Translations under genes and position numbers: made by a program
Source: Pseudorhodobacter wandonensis
GTDB taxonomy: Bacteria; Pseudomonadota; Alphaproteobacteria; Rhodobacterales; Rhodobacteraceae
Assembly: GCF_001202035.1 (NCBI RefSeq)
Contig: NZ_LGHT01000038.1
Coordinates: 1-64,000, forward strand
Length of the DNA: 64,000 nt
Reading direction: 5' to 3'
Notes under the pieces: model-generated
Told to the model about the DNA's origin: nothing
The model's database searches: none
Seen by the model: the letters and a program-made list of their open reading frames with translations, nothing else
In this document: piece by piece, positions 29,348 through 38,284 of the stretch
Layout: every line of letters begins with the position of its first letter
Numbering within the stretch: position 1 is the first letter of the stretch

Positions 29348-30294
29348 CCGCCTATGACCCGAAATATGACTTGCTGATTGATGCGCAAACCTGGGAATTC
29401 ATCCGTGAAACCGAAAGCTGGTATCCGCCTGATGCGGTCGGCCTGACAATTGCCGAGCAGCGCGGTGTGTACAACAAAATGTGCGCCGCGTTTAATGCCG
29501 GGCGGCCGCAAGGCGTGGTGGTGCAAGACCGCGTTTTGCAACAGGTGGATCATGGCATTCCCCTGCGCCACTATCGCTGCGCGCCCGATGCTGCGGCGCA
29601 GGTGCTGTATTTTCATGGCGGCGGTTTCGTGGTTGGCGGGTTGGACAGCCACGATGATGTCTGCGCCGAGATCTGTGCGGGTACGGGGTTTGATGTGACT
29701 TCGGTGGACTATCGCTTGTCGCCCGAGCATCCTTTCCCACAAGATATAGATGATGCCTTGGCCGCTGCATTGGCGCAGACTGGCAAGCCCTTGGTGCTGG
29801 TGGGCGATAGTGCGGGTGCAAACCTATGCGCTTCGGTCGCGGCGGCTATGCGGGGGGCAAGCAATGCGCCGAAAGGACAGGTGCTGATCTATCCGGGATT
29901 TGGTGGGCCAAAAACTTCAGACAGCATGCGCGCCCATGCCCATGCGCCGATGCTGACGGCCGCGGATGTGGCGTTCTATGCGACTATCCGGTCGGGTGGG
30001 GGTGCAAATGCGGATGCAGACCCGCGCTTTTCACCGCTTAGGGCGCATGATTTCGCAGGCCTGCCGCCAACCGTGGCGATCAGCGCCGAATGCGACCCGC
30101 TGGCCGATGATGCGGCGCTATATGCCCAAGCGGTCTTTGCTGCGGGTGGGCGGGCATTGCATCTGCGCGAGGTCGGGCTTGTGCATGGCTATCTGCGCGC
30201 GCGGCATAGGGTTGATCGTGCTGCGGCAAGCTTTGCACGGATTATCGCCGCGATTTCGGCCTTGGGAAAAGGACAATGGCCAGAGGTGTTGTAG
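29344..30294 (+). CDS. Alpha/beta hydrolase (HSL-type esterase)
   Basis: This 316-aa protein has the hormone-sensitive lipase oxyanion motif ([11 protein letters not shown]), nucleophile elbow GDSAGANL, catalytic Asp in [11 protein letters not shown] and His in GLVHGYLRA. It is likely a cytoplasmic carboxylesterase; the substrate is unknown. It is translationally coupled to ade (ATGA overlap at 29344-29347) and followed by a terminator. Confidence 0.92.
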   Translation: MTAYDPKYDLLIDAQTWEFIRETESWYPPDAVGLTIAEQRGVYNKMCAAFNAGRPQGVVVQDRVLQQVDHGIPLRHYRCAPDAAAQVLYFHGGGFVVGGLDSHDDVCAEICAGTGFDVTSVDYRLSPEHPFPQDIDDALAAALAQTGKPLVLVGDSAGANLCASVAAAMRGASNAPKGQVLIYPGFGGPKTSDSMRAHAHAPMLTAADVAFYATIRSGGGANADADPRFSPLRAHDFAGLPPTVAISAECDPLADDAALYAQAVFAAGGRALHLREVGLVHGYLRARHRVDRAAASFARIIAAISALGKGQWPEVL

Positions 30295-30307
30295 CGCCCA
30301 AAATCAA

Positions 30308-30336
30308 AAGGCCGGGCGAACAGCCCGGCCTTTTTG
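30308..30336 (+). terminator. Rho-independent terminator after the ade-hydrolase operon
   Basis: GGCCGGGC-gaaca-GCCCGGCC followed by TTTTT, 14 nt past the hydrolase stop. The flanking AAAA on the other side could let it serve the converging tRNA-Ala transcript too. Confidence 0.9.
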
Positions 30337-30341
30337 AGATT

Positions 30342-30417
30342 TGGTGGAGCCACGCGGGATCGAACCGCGGACCTCTTGAATGCCATCCAAGCGCTCTCCC
30401 AACTGAGCTATGACCCC
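30342..30417 (-). tRNA. tRNA-Ala (anticodon GGC)
   Basis: A 76-nt cloverleaf is present: acceptor GGGGTCA pairs with TGGCTCC, the anticodon loop ATGGCAT gives GGC, the T-loop is TTCGATC, and CCA is encoded. Confidence 0.96.
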
Positions 30418-30564
30418 ATTTCTTGCAACGCGTTTCCGCGTTGCTTGGGCTATTTAGGGGAGCAGGGCAGGCGCTGCAAGAGGAAAAATCATCCAATAGA
30501 AAAATCTACGAAAGGCATCGCGATTTTTTTGCGCCTGCTGCCCGCCTTTCAGCGAACGGCCGGA

Positions 30565-30915
30565 TTAGTTGTCGTCATCCGGGCTGCTGACATCGGCCAG
30601 ATCGTCCAGCGACACGGTGTCATCGCCGTCATCTTCCAGCAGATCATCGTCGTCATCATCCGAATCATCCGAATCGACCACTGAGAGCAGGTCATCATCT
30701 GCATCCAGATCATCGACCAACACTTCATCATCATCGTCTTTGGCTTTGGCTGCTGTTGCGCGGCTGGCCGAAGATGCGGTGATTTTGCGACGTGCGCTTT
30801 CAATATCAACGATTTCGCCCGTGTAGGGGCTGACAACCGGGTTCTTGTTCAGGTCGTAAAAGCGCTTGCCAGTCGTAGGGCAAAGGCGCTTCGTGCCCCA
30901 TTCTTCTTTGGGCAT
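30565..30915 (-). CDS. TIGR02300 family (FYDLN acidic) protein
   Basis: This 116-aa protein begins MPKEEWGTKRLCPTTGKRFY with the FYDLNKNPVVSPYTGE motif that defines the family, followed by a long Asp/Glu-rich low-complexity tail. It is restricted to Alphaproteobacteria. The N-terminal Cys-containing motif looks like half of a metal-binding ribbon; function is unknown. It stands alone next to tRNA-Ala. Confidence 0.95.
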   Translation of the reverse strand: MPKEEWGTKRLCPTTGKRFYDLNKNPVVSPYTGEIVDIESARRKITASSASRATAAKAKDDDDEVLVDDLDADDDLLSVVDSDDSDDDDDDLLEDDGDDTVSLDDLADVSSPDDDN

Positions 30916-31161
30916 GATATTCCCCTTGTTTTATAGGCTTGATCGGTGCCCATGATGGGCCCAGCAATTCCAGCAAAAGCGTCGCTTGCCACAGCTATGC
31001 GCGGCTGTCAAAGGCTTTTAGTCAAATCGGTCGCTGCGGCCAATGGTGTTGCGCTATCGGTTCGTGCAAGTTTGTCCCAATGATCGCGCAAGGGGCCGCA
31101 AATGGGCTTGCGGCAGCTGCGGGCCACGGGCATCCTAACCGCCAACAAGAATAGAGGATAC

Positions 31162-31848
31162 ATGCCGATACTTCCCGGATCGCCGCCTGTCGAGGTTACG
31201 TTGCGGCGCACAGCGCGGGCACGGCGCATGTCGCTGCGTGTCTCGCGGTTGGATGGGCGGGTCACGTTGTCTTTGCCGCCACGCGCCCGCGAAGATGAGG
31301 CAATGGCCTTTTTGCGCGCGCAGGAAGACTGGATCCGCAAGGCGCTGGTCAATGTTGTGCCTAGCGATGCGGTCGGGATTGGTGCCGAAATTCCGGTTGA
31401 GGGGCAGCTGCTGCGGCTGGTGCCGGGCAAAGGGCGCAGCCTGATGGTTGCAGAAGGCGCGTTGCACGTGCCCGGTGACGCGGCGCGGGCCGGTGTGCGG
31501 GTGGCGGCCTATCTGAAACACCGTGCGCGGGACCGGCTTGCGCTGGCGTCAGATCGCTATGCGCAACAACTCGGGCGCAGCTATCGCACACTCACCTTGC
31601 GCGACACGCGGTCGCGCTGGGGGTCTTGTACCGCCGATGCCGGCTTGATGTATTCATGGCGGTTAATCATGGCGCCGCCTTTGGTGCTGGACTATGTCGC
31701 CGCGCACGAAGTGGCGCATCTGGCAGAAATGAACCACTCCTCGCGGTTTTGGGCCGTCGTTGCCGGTTTGATGCCGGATTATGAACGCCACCGCCATTGG
31801 CTGAAAACCCAAGGTCATGCGCTGCACAGCTATCGGTTTGCAGAATGA
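31162..31848 (+). CDS. YgjP-like M48/SprT-type metallopeptidase domain protein
   Basis: This 228-aa protein (YgjP/DUF45) has the N-terminal RRTARARRMSLRVSRLDG segment, the middle TRSRWGSCTADAGLMYSWRL and the zinc motif HEVAHLAEMNHS (HExxH) followed by FWAVV. It is probably a cytoplasmic metalloprotease; the substrate is unknown. ATG 31162 follows AGAGGA. The GntR regulator starts 17 nt after the stop, so the two may be cotranscribed. Confidence 0.92.
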   Translation: MPILPGSPPVEVTLRRTARARRMSLRVSRLDGRVTLSLPPRAREDEAMAFLRAQEDWIRKALVNVVPSDAVGIGAEIPVEGQLLRLVPGKGRSLMVAEGALHVPGDAARAGVRVAAYLKHRARDRLALASDRYAQQLGRSYRTLTLRDTRSRWGSCTADAGLMYSWRLIMAPPLVLDYVAAHEVAHLAEMNHSSRFWAVVAGLMPDYERHRHWLKTQGHALHSYRFAE

Positions 31849-31864
31849 GTGAGGTGCTTGTCCA

Positions 31865-32530
31865 ATGCTGACGTCTGGTGCGACATCGATTCCCCGCCCG
31901 CAAGATATGAACGCCACGGCGCATGAACGCCTGTACCGCAGCCTGCGTATGCAAGTGATGCACGGTGAATTGCCCCCCGGACAATCGCTTACCCTGCGGG
32001 GATTGGCGCGAAGCTATGGCGTATCGATGACCCCCGCGCGTGAGGCGGTGCGGCGGTTGGTGGCCGAAGGGGCGCTGTCGCTGTCTTCGTCAGGCCGGGT
32101 CGCTACGCCCGAACTTAGTCCGGAACGAATAGAAGAGTTGGCCTCTATTCGGGCGCTGCTGGAACCAGAGCTTGCGGCGCGTGCGCTGCCACGGGCGCAT
32201 TTCGCGCTTATTGACCGGTTGGCCGCGATCAATGGCGCCAATAGCGAAGCGGTGATGAAGCGTGACGCCGTGGCCTATATTCGCACCAATCTGGAATTTC
32301 ACCGCACCTTGTATTTGCGCGCCCAGGCGCCTGCGATGCTGGCGCTAACCGAAACCGTTTGGCTACAGCTTGGCCCTACGATGCGCGCATTGTACGGCCG
32401 CCTGCGCCGGAATGAGCCGCCACCCTATCACCGCCTGATCATCGCCGCGCTAAAGGCGGGGGATGAGCCGGGTTTGCGGCTGGCCATTCGTACGGATGTG
32501 ACACAGGGCTTGCGCCACTTGGCCGGCTAA
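31865..32530 (+). CDS. GntR family transcriptional regulator (FadR/FCD type)
   Basis: This 221-aa protein has an N-terminal winged HTH (LTLRGLARSYGVSMTPAREA followed by VRRLVAEGAL) and a C-terminal helical FCD ligand domain (ASIRALLEPELAARAL, NLEFHRTLYLRA with metal-binding His). It lies 27 nt upstream of deoD in the same direction and could regulate the nucleoside phosphorylase; the ligand is unknown. Confidence 0.92.
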   Translation: MLTSGATSIPRPQDMNATAHERLYRSLRMQVMHGELPPGQSLTLRGLARSYGVSMTPAREAVRRLVAEGALSLSSSGRVATPELSPERIEELASIRALLEPELAARALPRAHFALIDRLAAINGANSEAVMKRDAVAYIRTNLEFHRTLYLRAQAPAMLALTETVWLQLGPTMRALYGRLRRNEPPPYHRLIIAALKAGDEPGLRLAIRTDVTQGLRHLAG

Positions 32531-32557
32531 CCCGTTTGTTTGAAAAGGAAGTTTGAC

Positions 32558-33262
32558 ATGACTGTTCATATTGGCGCCAAACCGGGCGAGATTGCCGAAA
32601 CCGTGCTGATGCCGGGCGACCCCTACCGCGCACGTTGGGCCGCCGAGACGTTCTTGACCGATGCCAAGCTGGTGAATGAAGTGCGGGGGATGCTGGGCTA
32701 TACCGGCACATGGCAAGGCCATCGCGTGACCATTCAGGGCTCGGGGATGGGGATGCCGTCGCTGTCGATTTATGCCAATGAGTTGATCCGCGATTACGGG
32801 GCGCAAACACTTATCCGCATCGGCTCGGCCGGGGCGATGCAGCCGAACATAAAGGTGCGGGATTTGGTGTTGGCGATGTCGGCTTGCACCATGTCTACGC
32901 CTTCGCGCGGGATTTTCCGTGACCTGAACTTTGCGCCGACTGCCGATTTTGGCCTGCTGCAAGCGGCGTGGAAGGCCGCCGAGGGCCGCGATGTGGCGAC
33001 CCATGCAGGGCAGATTTATTCGTCGGATGTGTTTTATGATGAGCGCCCCGACCTGACCGAGCAAATGCAGCGTCACGGTGTGCTTTGCGTGGAAATGGAA
33101 GCGGCCGAGCTTTACACGCTGGCTGCGCGCTATGGCCGCCGTGCTCTTGCTATCCTGACAATCTCGGACCATCTGGTGACGCATGAGGCGCTACCATCCG
33201 ATCAGCGTGAACGCAGCTTTGGTGATATGGTGGAAATCGCGCTGAAGGCGGCGTTTGCCTAG
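32558..33262 (+). CDS. deoD: Purine-nucleoside phosphorylase
   Basis: This 234-aa phosphorylase is of the hexameric DeoD type and starts [20 protein letters not shown]. It has GDPYRA (phosphate binding), [20 protein letters not shown] and the nucleoside-binding [15 protein letters not shown], with the catalytic Asp region [11 protein letters not shown]. It cleaves purine nucleosides with phosphate. AAAGGAA precedes the ATG at 32558. With adenine deaminase upstream it makes a purine salvage neighbourhood. Confidence 0.95.
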   Translation: MTVHIGAKPGEIAETVLMPGDPYRARWAAETFLTDAKLVNEVRGMLGYTGTWQGHRVTIQGSGMGMPSLSIYANELIRDYGAQTLIRIGSAGAMQPNIKVRDLVLAMSACTMSTPSRGIFRDLNFAPTADFGLLQAAWKAAEGRDVATHAGQIYSSDVFYDERPDLTEQMQRHGVLCVEMEAAELYTLAARYGRRALAILTISDHLVTHEALPSDQRERSFGDMVEIALKAAFA

Positions 33263-33357
33263 GGCGAAACGCCTTGGGGCAGTTTTTCACCGCACAGGGT
33301 TGACCGAACCGATTCGCGCGGGTTTACTCCGCTGCCCTTTTGACAATGGATTTGGTT

Positions 33358-34341
33358 ATGGAACAACGGCGACTTGGTGCAAACGGACCGATGGTATCAA
33401 GCATCGGGCTTGGCTGCCTTAGCTTTGGCGGGATATTCGGTGCGACGAATGCGGCGGAATCCTTTGCCACGCTTGATGCCGCGTGGGAGTCGGGGATTAC
33501 CTTTTACGACACGGCCAATATCTATGGCGCCGGGGTTTCGGAAACCGTGCTGGGCGACTGGCTGGCTGATCGCGGGCATGATGCAGTTGTAGCGACCAAA
33601 GCGGGAATTGTGACCACCCCGCCGCGCGGCTTTAACAATTCAGAAAGCTATATCCGGGCCGAGCTGGAGGCATCCTTGAAGCGTCTGAAAACCGACCATG
33701 TCGCGCTTTATTACATCCATCGCCGCCAGCCCGATATGCCGGTTGAAGATGTCGCCGGCTTTATGGCACGGCTGATTGATGAGGGCAAAATCGGCGGCTA
33801 TGGCCTGTCCGAGGTTGCCCCGCATACCATCCGCCGCGCCCATGCCGTGCATCCGGTGCGTGCGGTGCAGAATGAATACTCATTATGGACGCGGCTGCCG
33901 GAATTGGGTGTGATACGGGCCTGCGCCGATTTGGGGGTGGCGTTCGTGCCGTTTTCACCCGTGGCGCGGGGCATGCTGACCGATGCGCAGCCAAATCCGG
34001 CACTAATGCGGGCAGGCGACATTCGCCGCACTATCCCGCGGTTTATCGAGCCGAACCTTAGCGCGAACCTTGCCGCGATCGCGCCATTTCAGGCCTTTGC
34101 CGCCGCCAAAGGGGTGACGACTGCGGCATTGGCCCTGGCCTGGGTATTGGACCAAGGCAACCATCTGATCCCAATTCCCGGCACACGCAGTGCAGTGCAT
34201 TTGAAAGACTGGATCGGTGCCGACAGTCTGATGCTTACAGCGGCGGACCGAGCCGAGATTGACCGCATTTTGCCCCCCGGTTTTGCCCATGGCGACCGCT
34301 ACGACGATGCGCAAAACATAGGCCCTGAACGCTATGCCTGA
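33358..34341 (+). CDS. Aldo/keto reductase
   Basis: This 327-aa TIM-barrel NADPH oxidoreductase begins MEQRRLGANGPMVSSIGLGC. The catalytic Asp/Tyr are in TFYDTANIYGAG and the Lys in VVATKAGIVT; IPGTRSAVHLKDWIGA is the cofactor-binding C-terminal motif. It resembles the YakC/AKR13 group. ATG 33358 has GGA ten bases upstream; an ATG at 33346 in the same frame is possible. The substrate is unknown. Confidence 0.92.
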   Translation: MEQRRLGANGPMVSSIGLGCLSFGGIFGATNAAESFATLDAAWESGITFYDTANIYGAGVSETVLGDWLADRGHDAVVATKAGIVTTPPRGFNNSESYIRAELEASLKRLKTDHVALYYIHRRQPDMPVEDVAGFMARLIDEGKIGGYGLSEVAPHTIRRAHAVHPVRAVQNEYSLWTRLPELGVIRACADLGVAFVPFSPVARGMLTDAQPNPALMRAGDIRRTIPRFIEPNLSANLAAIAPFQAFAAAKGVTTAALALAWVLDQGNHLIPIPGTRSAVHLKDWIGADSLMLTAADRAEIDRILPPGFAHGDRYDDAQNIGPERYA

Positions 34342-34343
34342 TC

Positions 34344-35207
34344 TTACCGCCCGTGGCTGCGGTTGTAACTGTTGACTGCGGGCGCCGCCCAGCCCTTTGG
34401 CGTTCGGGCTGGTTTGAACACCTCAACCAGCAAAGGATAGCAGGCAGCGGATTCCGAGGAATGCTCGGATGAACAATCGCCGCCGGGGCAAGCCGATAGG
34501 GCGCCAGTCAGGTCAATCTCGGCAAAGAATTCCAGGTAATCTCCGGGGCGGACAGGGCTGGATTTCATGAAATACTGGCCGGTATCGCGGGTGAAACCGG
34601 TACACATGAACACATTTAGCACGTCATGCACGTGCTGTTCCGCCTGTTCCAGCGTCAGGCCTGCGTGATCGGCCAAGGCGCGCGTCAGGTTCGAATGGCA
34701 GCAATAGTGATACTGCCCGCCGTTTGACAGCAAGGCATGGGTGTAGGGGTCGCAACGTGTGCCGATCACATCATGGACAGCCCCGCCAAAAGCATCAAAC
34801 CCGTACCAATCGAGGCTGTCATCGGTAATCAAAGCCATGGGCCGCAAACTGGGAAAACTGGACCAAAGCCGGTCGCCAGTGGAAAGATGTGTGCCATGAA
34901 GCGCACGGGTTTTGCCGGAATAAAACCGCTCGGACAGATTATCCGTGGCCCATAGATTAAGATCACCGACCTGCGGTCCCTCAATACTGGTGATGCGGAA
35001 AAAATGGCCCTGCGGAACCGAAAAACAGCGGGCATCGCGTGGTGGAATCAAAGTTTCGGAAAGCTTGGTCCAGCCTTCGCGTGCGGCTTGATAGGCGCGC
35101 GTATCGGGGCGCGGCAAGCCCTCGACCGGATAGCAGATCACAGGTGCGATACCGGCGCGAATGGCGGCATCTTGCGGGGCAGGGTGCTGGGGTAATTTTG
35201 GCTTCAT
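34344..35207 (-). CDS. DUF1989 / urea carboxylase-associated family protein
   Basis: This 287-aa protein shows the DUF1989 pattern: IPPRDARCFSVPQGHFFRIT, GPQVGDLNLWATDNLSERFY, and the Cys/His-rich metal-binding segments GTRCDPYT, YHYCCHSNL and PGDYLEFFAEIDL. Relatives are subunits linked to urea carboxylase, now thought to act in guanidine degradation (carboxyguanidine deiminase). No urea carboxylase gene is nearby, so the role here is open. It converges on the aldo/keto reductase, with stops two bases apart. Confidence 0.85.
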   Translation of the reverse strand: MKPKLPQHPAPQDAAIRAGIAPVICYPVEGLPRPDTRAYQAAREGWTKLSETLIPPRDARCFSVPQGHFFRITSIEGPQVGDLNLWATDNLSERFYSGKTRALHGTHLSTGDRLWSSFPSLRPMALITDDSLDWYGFDAFGGAVHDVIGTRCDPYTHALLSNGGQYHYCCHSNLTRALADHAGLTLEQAEQHVHDVLNVFMCTGFTRDTGQYFMKSSPVRPGDYLEFFAEIDLTGALSACPGGDCSSEHSSESAACYPLLVEVFKPARTPKGWAAPAVNSYNRSHGR

Positions 35208-35739
35208 TCCGGCAGATTGGGCGGGAAAAATTCGCGGGTCAAGTGCGATTGCACGTGTTTACCTGTGTAAGCGTGAACCTGTCATCGCCCCTCGGTGATC
35301 GCCCAAGCCTCTGTCCGTTCAAAGGCGATGGGGGGCAGCCCAGTGTGGTGCAGGCTATGCAATCTGATGCTGGATTTTCAGATCTTGTGCGAATGGTTGG
35401 GCATGCCGCAACGATCAACGGCAAGCGGGAAGGTGCCACAACCAAGGAACGACGGGTCAACATTCTCGAACAGGTGCAAATTCCCATGCGTAGGGCAGTC
35501 GGGTTTCTAGAATAGATGGGGTGAATTCTGGTACATCAACCCTAGTTTGCCGCAATTCTGGCGCAGTCGCAAAAGTAGGTTTTCCCTACCTGAATTTTAT
35601 CGCTTTTCGAGAAAAAACCTGTGAAATGCGCCCCCCTTGTCGGCTGGATTGTCGCGCTGCGCCGGGCGCCAGCTTGCTTGGTTTCGCGGCGCAAGGCACG
35701 TGCACTTGTGGCAAGCGCAAACTGGCAATGGTCAGGCAA
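35208..35739. other. Intergenic region, no recognised gene
   Basis: About 530 bp lie between the DUF1989 start and the end of the cytochrome b561-type gene. A plus-strand frame around 35295-35515 (containing REGATTKERRVNILEQVQIP) is open, but I recognise no family and see no good SD. It may hold a degraded gene. No clear hairpin terminator was seen after the b561 gene. Confidence 0.55.
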
Positions 35740-36411
35740 TCAATCCTGTGCCCGTGTGTTTTTCGGGCCCCAGATCGCCTCATAAGTCGGGATGCGCCGC
35801 AGCCGCGGTGCGATTAACATGATAGCCAGACCCAAGCCGCCCCAAAACAGCAAAATGCCAATCCACATATAGCGTGGGGCATTCGCCTGCCATAGCCCGG
35901 TCAGCATGGCCAGCACGGCACAAACCAAGGCTAAATAGCCCGACGTTTTGTGCAGTCGCTCAAAGATCACGCGCCGTATGGACATATCATAATGATCACC
36001 GCGCATCTGCCCCCGTGGATCGGTTGGCCCACCTTTGGTGCCACGTAGCCAGCCGGATAAAAACTGATGCGCGCCCAAACTCAAAGTGGTCCACCCCAGC
36101 AAACGATGCACCCAAATCGCGCTGGTCACAGAGGCGGTCGGGGCTGGTATTGTCAGGATCAGGTAGAGCCCCAGCATCATAAAGGCCAGCGCGCTATACT
36201 GGGCAATGCGATGGGCAACCCACCAGGTCTGATTGTCCAGTTCCATCGGCCAATCTTGCTTGGGCAAGACCTTGAAATAGCGGGCAGAGAGGATGCCAAA
36301 AGGCACCAAACAACCCCATGCCAAAAACATCGAACGGGCATGCCATGACAGGTGCGGGCCGACATCATGGGCACGACTTGCGTCGATCGGAGAGAGCAAC
36401 CACTCCAGCAT
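35740..36411 (-). CDS. Cytochrome b561-type membrane protein
   Basis: This 223-aa protein has five or six hydrophobic helices and histidines placed as in the b561/DOMON-associated ferric reductase domain: WWVAHRIAQYSALAFMMLGL, IWVHRLLGWTTLSLGAHQFL and RLHKTSGYLALVCAVLAM supply likely haem ligands. It should carry out transmembrane electron transfer. It starts four bases after the stop of the ABC permease, with AAGGA inside the permease end, so it is the last gene of the importer operon, which is an unusual partner. Confidence 0.85.
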   Translation of the reverse strand: MLEWLLSPIDASRAHDVGPHLSWHARSMFLAWGCLVPFGILSARYFKVLPKQDWPMELDNQTWWVAHRIAQYSALAFMMLGLYLILTIPAPTASVTSAIWVHRLLGWTTLSLGAHQFLSGWLRGTKGGPTDPRGQMRGDHYDMSIRRVIFERLHKTSGYLALVCAVLAMLTGLWQANAPRYMWIGILLFWGGLGLAIMLIAPRLRRIPTYEAIWGPKNTRAQD

Positions 36412-36414
36412 TGC

Positions 36415-37287
36415 CTATCCTTTCACGGCGCCGGCGGTCATGCCGGTTATGATCTGGCGTGATGCGATAAAGGTAAAGATAATCGGTGGGATCGCCAGCA
36501 GCATGCCGGTGGCCATGATGACGCCCCAGTCAATATCATACTCGGTCAGCGAATTCACAATCGTTACCGGCACAGTCCGGCTGTTGCGGTCGGACAGCGC
36601 GTTGCCCAACAGGAACTCATTCCACGCCACGCGGAATGTAAAGATTGCAGCCGCCGCAAGGCCGGGTTTGATCAATGGCAATACGACAAGAAAGAAGGTC
36701 TGAAACGGTCCGGCGCCATCCATACGTGCGGCCTCTTCCAACTGGATAGGGACCTGAACGATAAAGGACTGCAAGATCCAGATAACAAATGGCAGATTCA
36801 TCGCGACATAAACAAGGATGATGCCTGCGCGGGTGCCATCAATCTGGAACTGATAAGTCCAGATGCCAAAGACCGGCACCAACAAAACGGCTGGCGGCAC
36901 CATGCGCATGACCAATGACGCCAAAGACACCACATTCCGCCCCATAAAACGAAACCGGACCAAGGCATAAGCCGCCATACACCCCAGCACGAGTGTCAGC
37001 GTTGTCGATGTAATCGCGATGAATAAGGAGTTGACCAGCGACCGTCCAAAGGTCGGATCACAGCGGCGCAAACCCTCTACATCATAGGGCAGGAAGTCAC
37101 ATAAGGCGACTTCGTAGTTGCGCAGTGTAGGCATGAAAAACAGGCTGGATGTTTCCGACATGATATCGACGTTCAGTTTCATCGAGGTCGCCAACATCAG
37201 AGCAATTGGCCCGGCCGACATAACAATCAAGGCTGTCAACAACGCATAGAACGCAGGGTTGGTTTTGCGGGACTGAGGGCTTGCCAT
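36415..37287 (-). CDS. Carbohydrate ABC transporter permease (MalG type, CUT1)
   Basis: This 290-aa inner-membrane permease has six helices and the EAA loop EEAARMDGAGPFQTFFLVVL with PLIKPG that contacts the ATPase. ATG 37287 (MASPQSRKTN) follows AGGA; the longer frame to 37329 overlaps the upstream permease. It pairs with the permease at 37289-38206 and the ATPase at 39650-40732. Confidence 0.94.
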   Translation of the reverse strand: MASPQSRKTNPAFYALLTALIVMSAGPIALMLATSMKLNVDIMSETSSLFFMPTLRNYEVALCDFLPYDVEGLRRCDPTFGRSLVNSLFIAITSTTLTLVLGCMAAYALVRFRFMGRNVVSLASLVMRMVPPAVLLVPVFGIWTYQFQIDGTRAGIILVYVAMNLPFVIWILQSFIVQVPIQLEEAARMDGAGPFQTFFLVVLPLIKPGLAAAAIFTFRVAWNEFLLGNALSDRNSRTVPVTIVNSLTEYDIDWGVIMATGMLLAIPPIIFTFIASRQIITGMTAGAVKG

Positions 37288-37288
37288 A

Positions 37289-38206
37289 TCAGTGATCCTT
37301 TGACGCCGCCGCACGCAGACGCGCTGCACGAGCTTCGGAAATTTTGGTGTAGGTGAACATTGCGAGCGTCAGTGCCATGAGCAAAATCAGCAAAAGGTTG
37401 GACATGGCCGCAGCTGTGCCAAGCTCGCGGAATTCCGAGGCGGTGCGCGAGATGCGCAAAGCAAGGATTTCCGTCGACAGGCCTGGCCCGCCGTTGGTCA
37501 TCACCAAGATCACTTCCAGCACTTTAAAGGCATCGATCAACCGCAACAGCGCAGTAACAATCAATACCGGCAGCATCAGCGGCAGTTTGATAAACCAGAT
37601 CAACTGCCAACCGGACGCGCCGTCAATCCGGGCCGCTTCCATTGCCGATCGCGGCAAGGATTGAAGGGCGGCCAAAGAGAGGATAAAAATAAACGGCGTC
37701 CACTGCCAGATGTCGGCAATCACGATAGAGGCAAAGGCCCAAGTGCCATCCGACAGCCATGGAACAGGCTCTAGGCCAAATGATTTCAGGGTACGATTAA
37801 AAAGCCCAACGCTGGGATGATACATGTAGCGCCACATCAAACCAACCACGATAGGCGCAATCATCATGGGCAGGATAAAGATGGTGCGCAGCAAGGTCAT
37901 ACCGCGCAATTGGCGGTCCAGCAGCATTGCCAGCCCAACACCCAAAATCATTTCCAGCACAACAACGACAGCCGCAAATTTGACCGTGACCCAGAAACTT
38001 TCAAGAAAGGCCGCGTCGTTCAAAAGCTTGGCGTAATTGCGCAGGCCAACAAAATCTGCTTCGCCAATCCGTTGGCTGGGGTTCCAGTCCAAAAAGCTGG
38101 CCCAGACCATGTAGCCGATCGGGTAAAGCAGCGCGACAGCCATGACGATAATGGCGGGGGCCAAAAAGAAATAAGGCGTCAGTCGGTTTATACGCGCTAT
38201 CTGCAT
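37289..38206 (-). CDS. Carbohydrate ABC transporter permease (MalF type, CUT1)
   Basis: This 305-aa permease starts MQIARINRLTPYFFLAPAII and carries the EAA motif as SAMEAARIDGASGWQLIWFI with KLPLMLP. The ATG at 38206 follows AAAGAG. It lies 78 nt below the binding-protein gene, across a stem-loop, and one base from the second permease start. Confidence 0.94.
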   Translation of the reverse strand: MQIARINRLTPYFFLAPAIIVMAVALLYPIGYMVWASFLDWNPSQRIGEADFVGLRNYAKLLNDAAFLESFWVTVKFAAVVVVLEMILGVGLAMLLDRQLRGMTLLRTIFILPMMIAPIVVGLMWRYMYHPSVGLFNRTLKSFGLEPVPWLSDGTWAFASIVIADIWQWTPFIFILSLAALQSLPRSAMEAARIDGASGWQLIWFIKLPLMLPVLIVTALLRLIDAFKVLEVILVMTNGGPGLSTEILALRISRTASEFRELGTAAAMSNLLLILLMALTLAMFTYTKISEARAARLRAAASKDH

Positions 38207-38239
38207 CGGACTCTTTCGTCGAAACAAGGAAAGGAAGGT

Positions 38240-38264
38240 GGCCTGCCCGACACTTGGGCAGGCC
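38240..38264 (-). promoter_or_regulatory. Intra-operon stem-loop after the binding-protein gene
   Basis: GGCCTGCCC and GGGCAGGCC form a perfect 9-bp stem with a 7-nt loop and no T-run, between the solute-binding protein stop and the permease start. Such hairpins usually stabilise the upstream mRNA or partly terminate, allowing excess binding protein. Confidence 0.75.
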
Positions 38265-38284
38265 CGCGTTTGGAAAAGAAACGT

